From: Geothermovivens sp964644845
Lineage (GTDB): Bacteria > Zhuqueibacterota > Zhuqueibacteria > Oleimicrobiales > Geothermoviventaceae
DNA length: 64,000 bases
Direction: 5' to 3'
NCBI GenBank assembly: GCA_964644845.1
Contig: CAZXXS010000029.1
Location: 101,038-165,037 of the forward strand
Part shown: one piece after another, positions 15,837 through 23,389 of the stretch
How positions within the stretch are numbered: position 1 is the first letter of the stretch
How the letters are laid out: each line of letters begins with the position of its first letter
Notes under the pieces: model-generated
The model's database searches: none
Seen by the model: the letters and a program-made list of their open reading frames with translations, nothing else
What the model was told of the DNA's origin: nothing
Position numbers and translations under genes: made by a program

Positions 15837-18800
15837 CTACACGTTTCGCCCGTGACAGTGCTTGTATTTCTTGCCGCTTCCGCACCAGCACGGATCGTTT
15901 CGCCCGATTTTCACAGCGGCTTTGACGGGTTTTCTTTTGCCTGCCTGCGCGGCCTCGCCGGGCCCACTGTACTGGATCCCTCCGGGGACAGATGGTTGCG
16001 TTTGCGGAGCGCTCGCCATGGCTAGACCAGTGGCATCGGCGTGGACCGTCTGCAGTTGCTCCGGGCTGGGACGCCGCCGGCGGACGGGAATCTGCGGTCC
16101 CACGGTTACCTGTGCCTTGAAGATCGTTTCGAGCACCCCCTGGTTGATCTCCACCAGCAGCTGCTGGAACAGGTTGAACCCCTCGGTTTTGTACTCGATC
16201 AACGGATCCTTCTGCCCGTACGCCCTGAGGCCGATTCCTTCCTTCAGTTGATCCATGGCGTACAGATGATCGCGCCATTTCTCGTCGATCACGTAGAGCG
16301 TGGCCAGTCGCTCCAGTTGACGCATGGCGGCTTCGCCCAACAGCTTTTCTTTCCGAAGGTAAGCGTTGGTTGCTTCTTCTTTGAGTTTCTGGAATACGGC
16401 TTCCGGTTTCAACCCTTCCCGTTCCTCCTCGGGGATTGGAAACGGCTGGCGCAGTACGCGACGGTACTGTACCTCCATCGCATCCCAATTCCAGCCTTCG
16501 GAGTACGAGTGCTCGTCGGTGTAGCGGGCAACCAGATCGTCGATAAAGTCCTCAATTCGATCCAGGATGTCCTGGCGCAGATTTTCGCCTCGAAGCGCTT
16601 GGTTCCGCATTGCGTAGATCACTTCGCGTTGCCGGTTCATTACATCGTCGTACTCGAGCAGGTGCTTGCGGATCTCGAAGTTCTGCATTTCAACCCGCTT
16701 CTGGGCCCGCTCGATCGACTTGCTGACCATTCGGTGGGTGATCACCTCGCCCTCTTGGACACCAAGTTTATCCATGATGCTCGCAATGCGGTCCGAACCA
16801 AAGAGGCGCATCAAGTCGTCCTCGAGGGAAAGGTAGAATCGAGACGAGCCCGGGTCACCCTGTCGACCGGCACGTCCGCGCAGCTGCAGATCGATCCGCC
16901 GCGCTTCGTGTCGCTCTGTGCCGATGATGCGCAACCCACAAGGGACGTCCTCACGGCAGTTCAACTCGTTGATGTAGGGGCATGGCTCCATGTCCGGCCT
17001 GGGAGAAACAAGCGCACAGTTGGGGTGTTTCACAACCCCTTCGCCCAGCTTGATGTCTGTACCGCGGCCCGCCATGTTCGTGGCAATGGTCACGGCACCA
17101 GGTTGCCCGGCGCGAGCGATGATTTCGGCTTCTTTGGCGTGGTATTTGGCGTTTAGCACGTTGTGAGGAATGCCGCGCCGCCGAAGCATTCGGCTCAGGG
17201 TTTCGCTGACTTCGACCGACGTGGTACCGACCAACACGGGACGTTTCTGCTTGTAGAGCCGCTCAATTTCCGCAATCACGGCGTTGTACTTTTCCCGCTT
17301 GGTGCGGTACACAACGTCGTCGTAATCAATCCGGCGGACCGGCTGGTTCGTTGGGATAACCACAACGTCCAGTTTGTAGATCTCCCAGAACTCGTGCGCT
17401 TCCGTCTCTGCTGTGCCCGTCATTCCAGCAAGTTTCTTGTATTTCCTGAAGTAATTCTGCAGGGTAATCGTGGCCAGCGTTTGAGTTTCACGCTCGATTT
17501 TGACACCTTCTTTTGCCTCGAGTGCCTGGTGCAGGCCATCGCTGTAACGACGTCCGGGCATCAGACGACCTGTGAACTCGTCCACGATGACGACGCGGCC
17601 GTCATCCGTGACGATGTAGTCCACATCCTTTTCGAACAACGAGTAGGCACGCAGCAGCTGGCTGATGTTGTGGAGGCGTTCGCTGCGCTCGGCGTACAGT
17701 TGCTCGAGTTCTTCCCGCTTTTTCAGCTTTTCCTCTGCGGAGAGACTCTCGTCCGCCTCGAGCTTGGAAATCTCCTCGCCGAGATCGGGCAGGACGAACA
17801 ATTCCGGATCGTTGGGGGACAGTTCTTGACGTCCCTTTTCTGTGAGATCGATCGTGTGCTGCTTTTCGTCGATCACAAAGTACAGCTCGTCGTCGATCTC
17901 GTGCATCCGCTTGTCGCGGAGAAAATCGTTCTCCACGCGATTGATCAGCTTCTTGATCCCCGGCTCGAGGAGCAGTTTCATCAAACGCTTGTTCTTGGGC
18001 GCGCCTCGTGTGGCTTGCAGAAGAAGCACCCCGGCTTCGTATTCTTCGCCCTCCTGAAGCAGCTTTTCGGCTCTGGCCACGATTTGGTTGACCAGGTGGG
18101 TCTGCTTGCGAACCAGCTGCTGCACGGGGGGCTTCATCTCGGTGTACCGGTGGAACGAGTGCTCCACCGGCCCGGAAATGATCAGCGGAGTGCGTGCCTC
18201 GTCGATCAGAACGGAGTCGACTTCGTCGATGATGGCGTAGTAGTGGCCGCGCTGCACCTGGTCCTCCAGGCGGATGGCCATGTTGTCGCGCAGGTAATCG
18301 AAGCCAAACTCGTTGTTGGTGCCGTAAGTAATGTCCGCGCCGTAGGCCTTCTTGCGCTGCTCCGGCGTCATTTCGTTCGTGATGTAAGCTACTGTCAGGC
18401 CCAGACTCTCGTAGATTTTGCCCATCCATTCCGCATCGCGCCGGGCCAGGTAATCGTTAACCGTGACCAGATGAACACCTTTGCCAGGAAGGGCGTTCAG
18501 GTACAACGGCATGGTGGCCACAAGCGTTTTGCCCTCACCAGTGGCCATTTCAGCGATTTTGCCTTGGTGAAGCACTACGGCGCCGATCAGCTGGACGTCG
18601 AAGGGGACCATGTCCCACACGATTTCGTGTCCGACAACTTTCCAACGCTTGCCTACCAACCGACGACACGCTTCTTTCACCGCAGCGTAGGCTTCGGGCA
18701 AGATCTCGTCCAGGACCGCTTGGGTTTCGCGGTACTCCTCCTCCTCGAGTTGAGAAATTTCCTCGCGGATCGCCTCCAGGTCGATGGCTTCCTTACCGTC

Positions 18801-19034
18801 ATCCTCGACCGTGTCGGCCCGCAACTGCTCCTCGAGCTCGGCAATCCGATCGCGAATGGGCTGCACGCGCTCGTTGATGCGTTGCCTGAACTCGTCCGTT
18901 TTCGCGCGTAGCTCCTCGTCGGTCAAATCGTGGTACGTTTCGTAGATCTCGTTAATCTTGTCCACGATTGGCCGAATTTTCTTGATGTCGCGCTCGTGTT
19001 TCGTGCCAAAAATCTTTTCAATGATGTTCGCCAT
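15837..19034 (-). CDS. secA: Preprotein translocase ATPase SecA
   Basis: The 1065-residue length is that of large SecA proteins with inserts, well above the ~840-900 of Bacillus or E. coli SecA. It shows MATGEGKTLVATMP (Walker A), DEVDSVLIDEARTPLIIS (Walker B), the NMAGRGTDIKLGEGV and LRGRAGRQGDPGSSRF helicase motifs, and a C-terminal zinc motif CWCGSGKKYKHCH that binds SecB. One large insert follows the DEAR motif (~250-430). A second, at ~666-700 just before GLRIIGTERHE, contains four cysteines. AGGTGA lies upstream of ATG 19032-19034. It drives Sec-dependent export, consistent with the many signal-peptide proteins in this window. Confidence 0.98.
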   Translation of the reverse strand: MANIIEKIFGTKHERDIKKIRPIVDKINEIYETYHDLTDEELRAKTDEFRQRINERVQPIRDRIAELEEQLRADTVEDDGKEAIDLEAIREEISQLEEEEYRETQAVLDEILPEAYAAVKEACRRLVGKRWKVVGHEIVWDMVPFDVQLIGAVVLHQGKIAEMATGEGKTLVATMPLYLNALPGKGVHLVTVNDYLARRDAEWMGKIYESLGLTVAYITNEMTPEQRKKAYGADITYGTNNEFGFDYLRDNMAIRLEDQVQRGHYYAIIDEVDSVLIDEARTPLIISGPVEHSFHRYTEMKPPVQQLVRKQTHLVNQIVARAEKLLQEGEEYEAGVLLLQATRGAPKNKRLMKLLLEPGIKKLINRVENDFLRDKRMHEIDDELYFVIDEKQHTIDLTEKGRQELSPNDPELFVLPDLGEEISKLEADESLSAEEKLKKREELEQLYAERSERLHNISQLLRAYSLFEKDVDYIVTDDGRVVIVDEFTGRLMPGRRYSDGLHQALEAKEGVKIERETQTLATITLQNYFRKYKKLAGMTGTAETEAHEFWEIYKLDVVVIPTNQPVRRIDYDDVVYRTKREKYNAVIAEIERLYKQKRPVLVGTTSVEVSETLSRMLRRRGIPHNVLNAKYHAKEAEIIARAGQPGAVTIATNMAGRGTDIKLGEGVVKHPNCALVSPRPDMEPCPYINELNCREDVPCGLRIIGTERHEARRIDLQLRGRAGRQGDPGSSRFYLSLEDDLMRLFGSDRIASIMDKLGVQEGEVITHRMVSKSIERAQKRVEMQNFEIRKHLLEYDDVMNRQREVIYAMRNQALRGENLRQDILDRIEDFIDDLVARYTDEHSYSEGWNWDAMEVQYRRVLRQPFPIPEEEREGLKPEAVFQKLKEEATNAYLRKEKLLGEAAMRQLERLATLYVIDEKWRDHLYAMDQLKEGIGLRAYGQKDPLIEYKTEGFNLFQQLLVEINQGVLETIFKAQVTVGPQIPVRRRRPSPEQLQTVHADATGLAMASAPQTQPSVPGGIQYSGPGEAAQAGKRKPVKAAVKIGRNDPCWCGSGKKYKHCHGRNV

Positions 19035-19096
19035 TTCCCATCACCTGTTGTCTTCAGCGACAGCCTACCGCCTGCCGTTTCTTTCCTAAACAAAAA

Positions 19097-19114
19097 GGGA
19101 TCGCTGGCGATCCC
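19097..19114 (-). terminator. Terminator hairpin between nusB and secA
   Basis: The stem GGGATCG/CGATCCC (7 bp, 4-nt loop) is followed on the minus strand by TTTTTGTTT. It can end nusB transcripts. A TTGACA sequence at 19136-19141 lies just upstream, so a secA transcript started from it would begin at or before this hairpin. Confidence 0.8.
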
Positions 19115-19240
19115 ATCTCCAGCGATTTAACCGACTGTCAAGGCCACGCGTTCCGTAACTGAGGCTACGTTGGCCTTTTGGATGACCGTGGGGCTTCGTG
19201 GGCACGCTCCAAACACGGCGTAGAGGTGACCACCCTGGGC

Positions 19241-19741
19241 CTACGTGCCGGTCTTCAGACTCTCGTCCAGCAAACCGCGGCCGCTCTTGTGGATGCGTCC
19301 CGCTGCCTTTAGATCTGCAAGCAGGGAATCCAGCAAACCGTTTACGAACTGTCCACTCTTCTCCGTGCTGTACTTCTTAGCAATCTCGATGGCCTCATCG
19401 ATCGAAACTTTCGGCGGGATGTCCTCAAAGTACAGAAATTCGCACAGAGCCATTCTCAGAATCAGGCGGTCGAGCAAGGCGATCCGATCCAGGTCCCAGT
19501 TGGCGGACTTCGTTGCAATCAGTTCGTCCAGCTCCTGCCGGTGCTGGTACGTTCTCGTGACCAGCTCGCGTGCGAAGGGGCTGTCAGCGTCTTCACGCCC
19601 GAAGTCGTACACCACGCGGCGGTACACGTCAAGAGCGTCGGATTTTGTGCCGGCGAGCTCCAGCGCGTACAGCACTTGCAGGGCAAGCTCCCGCGCCGCC
19701 CTACGCGATTTTGCAGGAATCGGGCTCTGCAACTTTAGCAA
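19241..19741 (-). CDS. nusB: Transcription antitermination protein NusB
   Basis: The 166-residue protein has the all-helical NusB pattern, with SRRAARELALQVLYALEL near the N-terminus, DRIALLDRLILRMALCEF and the conserved signature VSIDEAIEIAKKYSTEKSGQFVNGLLD. It binds NusE (S10) and boxA RNA in rRNA antitermination. The track start is TTG 19739-19741, which has a poorly spaced GAGG; a TTG three codons later fits that GAGG better. It lies between recJ (94 nt upstream) and a terminator. The C-terminal ~15 residues (KSGRGLLDESLKTGT) extend beyond the usual end. Confidence 0.95.
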   Translation of the reverse strand: MLKLQSPIPAKSRRAARELALQVLYALELAGTKSDALDVYRRVVYDFGREDADSPFARELVTRTYQHRQELDELIATKSANWDLDRIALLDRLILRMALCEFLYFEDIPPKVSIDEAIEIAKKYSTEKSGQFVNGLLDSLLADLKAAGRIHKSGRGLLDESLKTGT

Positions 19742-19835
19742 GTCCTCGAAGAAAACTCAGAATTTGTTCGTTTCTGCGTACTGTGTTTCGTACGTTTACG
19801 CCGGCTGGCGGCCGTGGTCGCTCAGGGCAGCGGGT

Positions 19836-21533
19836 TCATCGAAGATCCTTCACCCGCAGCTGAAGTGTTGTGACGCCCATGTAGTGGTTTTCGTCGATCA
19901 CGTAGGCAAGGTCGAGATTCTTTCTTCCGGGCTCAATGCGGTAAATCATGTCACCGAGGTTGAAGCCAATCGCCTCGAAGACCCGGGATCGCTGGCGGAC
20001 ACGGAACTTCAGGTGATTGTTCCCGACCACGGTAGGTGCTCCCACGACCTCCAGGTTACGACTTACAAAGACCGGCCGCATGTTTTGCGGACCGAAGGGT
20101 CCGAAGAGCTTAAGAAGGGTGTAAAAACGTCCATCTACGTCGTCCAGATTAAGCTCTGCATCAATGCGAAGTTTGGGGACAAGCTGGTCGTCCGTGAGCT
20201 TGGCGGATGCGATTTCGTTAAAACGGCGGCGGAACTCCGGGATGTTCTCCTGCGCGATGGACAAACCGGCCGCGTAGCGATGGCCTCCGAAATCGATCAT
20301 CAGGTCGGAGCACTGCTTGAGCGCGTCGTACAGGTCAAAACCCGGAATGCTACGGGCGGAACCTTTTCCGATTCCACCGTCGAGAGAAATCATCACGGTC
20401 GGGCGGTAGAATCGCTCGACAAGGCGTGAAGCGACAATGCCGATGACGCCGGGGTGCCAACCTTCGAGGGCCAGCACAAGGGATCGCGTCGTGACCGGGT
20501 CGAATTCTTCTTCGACGATCTGGACGGCTTCGCGGAAGGTCTGCTCGTCGATGCTCTTGCGCTGTCGGTTCTCGGAATCCAGGATTGAGGCAATGTTGCG
20601 CGCTTGTTGGGCGTTGGAGGTGATGAGCAAATGCACAGCACGTTCAGCCGACCCGAGGCGCCCCACTGAGTTGATGCGGGGGGCGAGGATGAAAACGATG
20701 TGGCCAGTCGTGATGTCCTTTCGCAGTAGGCCGACGACCTCAAGCAGCGCGCGAAGCCCAACGTTGGGTGTACGCGAAAGTCGCTCCAGCCCCATCTTGA
20801 CGAGGGTGCGGTTTTCGTCGACAAGCGGCACGATGTCCGCGGCTGTACCAATGGCCACCAGGTCTAGCCCTTCGTGCAAAGCGTCCATCGACGAGCGCGT
20901 CTTGTGCACGAGAGCCTGCAAAAGCTTGAAAGCCACGCCGACGCCGGCCAGCTCTTTGAATGGATACGTGGAGTCCTTCCGCTTCGGATCGATCACCGCC
21001 TGCGCCGGTGGCAAATCGTCCGTGGGCTCGTGATGGTCCGTTACGATCACGTCGAGGCCGAGTTGACGGGCCAGTGCGACTTCGCGGTGAGCGGTAACGC
21101 CGCAGTCCACGGTGATGAGCAACTGCGCGCCGCGGTCAACGGCTTCTCTCACCCCACGCTCCGAGAGGCCGTAACCTTCGGCAATGCGGTCGGGAACGTA
21201 GAAATCGGTTGGTACGCCCAGTTTTCGGAGAAAACGGTAGAGCAAAGCCACAGAGGTAATGCCGTCGACATCGTAGTCGCCGTAGATCAGCACGCGCTCA
21301 CGTTTGCGCACGGCTTCAAGCAGCCGCTCGGCGGCTACGTCCATCTCAGGTAGTTGGAATGGATCGTTCAGGCTGGAAAATTCGGGCCGAAAGAAACGCT
21401 TGGCTTCATCGTAGGAACGTACCCCCCGATTGAAAAGTACCTTGACGAGCACCGGCGGCATGTTCAACTCAGTGGCCAGACGTTGGACATCTTCCGTGGG
21501 ATGGTCGTCAAGGAGAATCCACTTCTGTTCCAT
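19836..21533 (-). CDS. recJ: Single-stranded-DNA-specific exonuclease RecJ
   Basis: The 565-residue length is standard. DHH-family metal motifs are clear: VLIYGDYDVDGITSVALL, then LLITVDCGVTAHREV and VIVTDHHEP, followed by the DHHA1 element with DFGGHRYAAGLSI. It digests single-stranded DNA 5' to 3' in recombination and mismatch repair. The ATG has GAAGAGG about 8 nt upstream and lies about 50 nt after the RNase P RNA, so recJ may be read from the rnpB promoter. The C-terminus carries the OB-like region with LKLFGPFGPQNMRPVF. Confidence 0.96.
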   Translation of the reverse strand: MEQKWILLDDHPTEDVQRLATELNMPPVLVKVLFNRGVRSYDEAKRFFRPEFSSLNDPFQLPEMDVAAERLLEAVRKRERVLIYGDYDVDGITSVALLYRFLRKLGVPTDFYVPDRIAEGYGLSERGVREAVDRGAQLLITVDCGVTAHREVALARQLGLDVIVTDHHEPTDDLPPAQAVIDPKRKDSTYPFKELAGVGVAFKLLQALVHKTRSSMDALHEGLDLVAIGTAADIVPLVDENRTLVKMGLERLSRTPNVGLRALLEVVGLLRKDITTGHIVFILAPRINSVGRLGSAERAVHLLITSNAQQARNIASILDSENRQRKSIDEQTFREAVQIVEEEFDPVTTRSLVLALEGWHPGVIGIVASRLVERFYRPTVMISLDGGIGKGSARSIPGFDLYDALKQCSDLMIDFGGHRYAAGLSIAQENIPEFRRRFNEIASAKLTDDQLVPKLRIDAELNLDDVDGRFYTLLKLFGPFGPQNMRPVFVSRNLEVVGAPTVVGNNHLKFRVRQRSRVFEAIGFNLGDMIYRIEPGRKNLDLAYVIDENHYMGVTTLQLRVKDLR

Positions 21534-21583
21534 GCATCAGGCCTCTTCAAAGAACTCCCGGATAAACGAAACGCGCAGGAAGC

Positions 21584-21955
21584 GTGGAGGGTCTGTAAGC
21601 CGAATTCTGTCGTAGCCCGCGCAAGGCGGGCCGAGACGGTCATTTATCTGGTCCCACCGTTGCCGGTGAGATCAAGCGGCCTACCCGAGGGTCAAGCGGA
21701 CCGGGCCAGTCCATCCCCTCCTATTTGGCCTTGCTCCGGGTGGGGTTTGCCGTGCCCCTGACGTCACCGCCAGGGCGGTGGGCTCTTACCCCGCCGTTTC
21801 ACCCTTACCCCGTCGCCGGGGCGGTCTGTTTTCTGTGGCACTTTCCTCGCCTTGCGACGAGTCGGTGTTACCGACCACCCTGCCCTGTGGAGTTCGGACT
21901 TTCCTCACCGCGCGTTGCCAAGCAACCGCGGCGCGACCGTCCGACCCTCCACAAC
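21584..21955 (-). ncRNA. rnpB: RNase P RNA (bacterial type A)
   Basis: On the minus strand all universal landmarks occur in order: GAGGAAAGTCCGAACTCC, CAGGGTGGTCGGTAAC, GGGTAAGGGTGAAAC, AAGAGCCCACC, CCAGATAAATGACCG, and near the 3' end ACAGAATTCGGCTTACAGACC. The 5' GTGGAGGGTC (21943-21952) pairs with GACCCTCCAC at the 3' end (21584-21593), fixing the ends to within a few bases. It is the catalytic RNA for tRNA 5' maturation. It sits between the zinc-ribbon gene and recJ. Confidence 0.97.
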
Positions 21956-22036
21956 TTCCCGCGCGGTAGATTAACGCTGCGTCGAAAGCGTACGTTCCAC
22001 GCTTCCTGTGTGTTCAACGTTGGGTCAACGCTGTTC

Positions 22037-22762
22037 TCAGTGACTGTCTGAGAACGTGTCGTCCTTCCAGTAAAGGTACCTGCCGCACACTTCGCACGTG
22101 TAGATCCTGTCGGATGACCTGATCTCCAGCGCTCTCTGTGGCGGAATTTGTGTAAAACAGCCGCCACACGCCCCCTTTGACACCGGGACGACGGCAAGCC
22201 CTCCTTTGGCCCGACGAATGCGCTCGTACGAAGCAACCAGAGACTTGTCCGCCTGCATCACAACCTTCTCACGTTCGTGCATCAGGCGGAGACGCTGATC
22301 TTCGATTTGTGCCGATTTCTCGTTCAATTCTTTGAGGAGCTCTTCGAGCTCCGATTCTGCGACCTTCAACTCCTCCGAAACGCGTTCGACCTCTTTCGAA
22401 AGTTGATCCTCACGCTCCATCAGAGCGATGATCTGGGTCTCGAGGTCTTCCAGGGCCTTTTCTGCGAGCTCGATCTCCGCAGTCACGGCGTCGTACTCGC
22501 GATTGTTGCGCACGGTGAACAGTTGCTTCTGGAACTTGGCCTTTTTGTCTTTGAGACTTTCGAATTCCGAGTTGGCGCGGATTCTGTTCTTCCGCGTTTG
22601 TTCCAGATCTGCTTGTAACGAATCCAGCCGATTCTTCAAAGCATCCCGTTTCCCGCGAACTTCACGCTCGCGGATGGGCAGGTCTCCCTTTGTCGCCTCC
22701 AAGCGCTGCAACTGGCTGTCGATTTCCTGCAGCTCCACCAGAAGCTTCAATTGAGCGTTCAA
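22037..22762 (-). CDS. Coiled-coil protein with C4-type zinc ribbon
   Basis: From TTG 22760-22762, which has AAGGAG at good spacing, the product is 241 residues. A long coiled coil fills ~1-180 with abundant heptads such as LELVELQEID and ERVSEELKVAESELEELL. It is followed by the zinc-ribbon module ACGGCFTQIPPQ...YTCEVCGRYLYW with two CxxC pairs. This is the widespread bacterial zf-RING_7/DUF164 (CdsZ-like) family, whose role is poorly defined. The reading frame is open further upstream, but that part includes a terminator hairpin and is not credible. The gene lies just before rnpB, a neighbourhood seen in many bacteria. Confidence 0.9.
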   Translation of the reverse strand: MNAQLKLLVELQEIDSQLQRLEATKGDLPIREREVRGKRDALKNRLDSLQADLEQTRKNRIRANSEFESLKDKKAKFQKQLFTVRNNREYDAVTAEIELAEKALEDLETQIIALMEREDQLSKEVERVSEELKVAESELEELLKELNEKSAQIEDQRLRLMHEREKVVMQADKSLVASYERIRRAKGGLAVVPVSKGACGGCFTQIPPQRALEIRSSDRIYTCEVCGRYLYWKDDTFSDSH

Positions 22763-22839
22763 CGTACCGTCTCCTTCCAGCGTAGTCGTGTGTTGAACCG
22801 GCAAATGCCAACCCCGGAAAATCACTCCCGAAGGAGTAC

Positions 22840-22868
22840 AAAAAAAGTGCACCGAAAGTCGATGCACT
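22840..22868 (-). terminator. Strong rho-independent terminator in the leader of the zinc-ribbon gene
   Basis: AGTGCATCGA (22859-22868) and TCGGTGCACT (22846-22855) form a 10-bp stem with one G-T pair and a 3-nt loop, followed on the minus strand by T7. It lies 78 nt before the TTG start of the zinc-ribbon gene and about 130 nt after a good promoter. Confidence 0.88.
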
Positions 22869-22990
22869 CTGGTAGATTACGGTTCCCTGGTACGGGCCGC
22901 CTCAGGTATTCTTGAACGTTCGTAGTCCGCTTCTACCGCCATCCTCACTTGCTCAGGTATTTGCTTTTCTGGACCTTGGTTTCTACTATC
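22840..22990 (-). ncRNA. Candidate ~150-nt small RNA or attenuating leader
   Basis: The segment is bounded by a promoter (22998-23026) and a strong terminator (22840-22868), so a discrete RNA of about 150 nt is expected. It does not match SRP RNA, 6S RNA or tmRNA consensus sequences that I know. It contains a possible 21-codon reading frame from ATG 22940-22942 to TAA 22877-22879 with GTGAGG close upstream; whether this is translated is unclear. Alternatively it is a conditional leader controlling the zinc-ribbon gene. Confidence 0.45.
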
Positions 22991-22997
22991 GGCGCCC

Positions 22998-23026
22998 AAT
23001 ATAACGAAAATCGCACGGCTGTGCAA
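22998..23026 (-). promoter_or_regulatory. Promoter upstream of the leader RNA and zinc-ribbon gene
   Basis: TTGCAC (23021-23026) and TATATT (22998-23003) are 17 nt apart on the minus strand. No other good promoter is visible between here and the zinc-ribbon start. Confidence 0.75.
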
Positions 23027-23170
23027 GTGAAAACTGAGCAGAGATTTCCCCACGGGAACACGTGAACACCCGGGAGCACGTTCGCTTTTGCTGGTAAGAT
23101 CGTTCCCGGACCCGCGCAGGAGCTTGAAATTCGCTTTGCCTTTCCACTGCGGATTCGAAATCCCCGACTA

Positions 23171-23290
23171 ATTCAGGTGGCAACCTGCTGAAGCTGCTGG
23201 TGCTTCGAACCCGTTTAAGCGGTTCTACACCGGAAATGGCTCCGGAACTCAATTTCCGGCCGGACTGGAGACCGTCCGGAACTTTCGGAC
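23171..23290. repeat. Intergenic repeat element, copy A
   Basis: This segment aligns along its length with 39686-39805, with roughly two thirds identity by eye and an identical 18-nt block CTGGAGACCGTCCGGAAC. It can form three hairpins: GAACC/GGTTC, CCGGAA/TTCCGG and CCGGAC/GTCCGG. It lies downstream of the large TPR gene and upstream of the zinc-ribbon promoter. The rest of the 23031-23389 gap holds no gene that I can support. Confidence 0.7.
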
Positions 23291-23389
23291 TCTTGCCTTG
23301 CTCTTTGGGAGGCTGCATCATCCGCAGCAAGCCTGCATGCAGCCCGCGGATTCGAGCCCCAGGGACTACACTCCCGCCTTGTCCTTTGG

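Noticed and set aside
17163..18911. 582-codon plus-strand open frame
   Set aside because: It is antisense to secA, which is unmistakable on the minus strand; the frame is open because of secA codon use and has no ribosome binding site or family motif.
22840..22990. SRP RNA, 6S RNA or tmRNA as identity of the short leader RNA
   Set aside because: None of the conserved loops or tag-peptide features of these RNAs is present.
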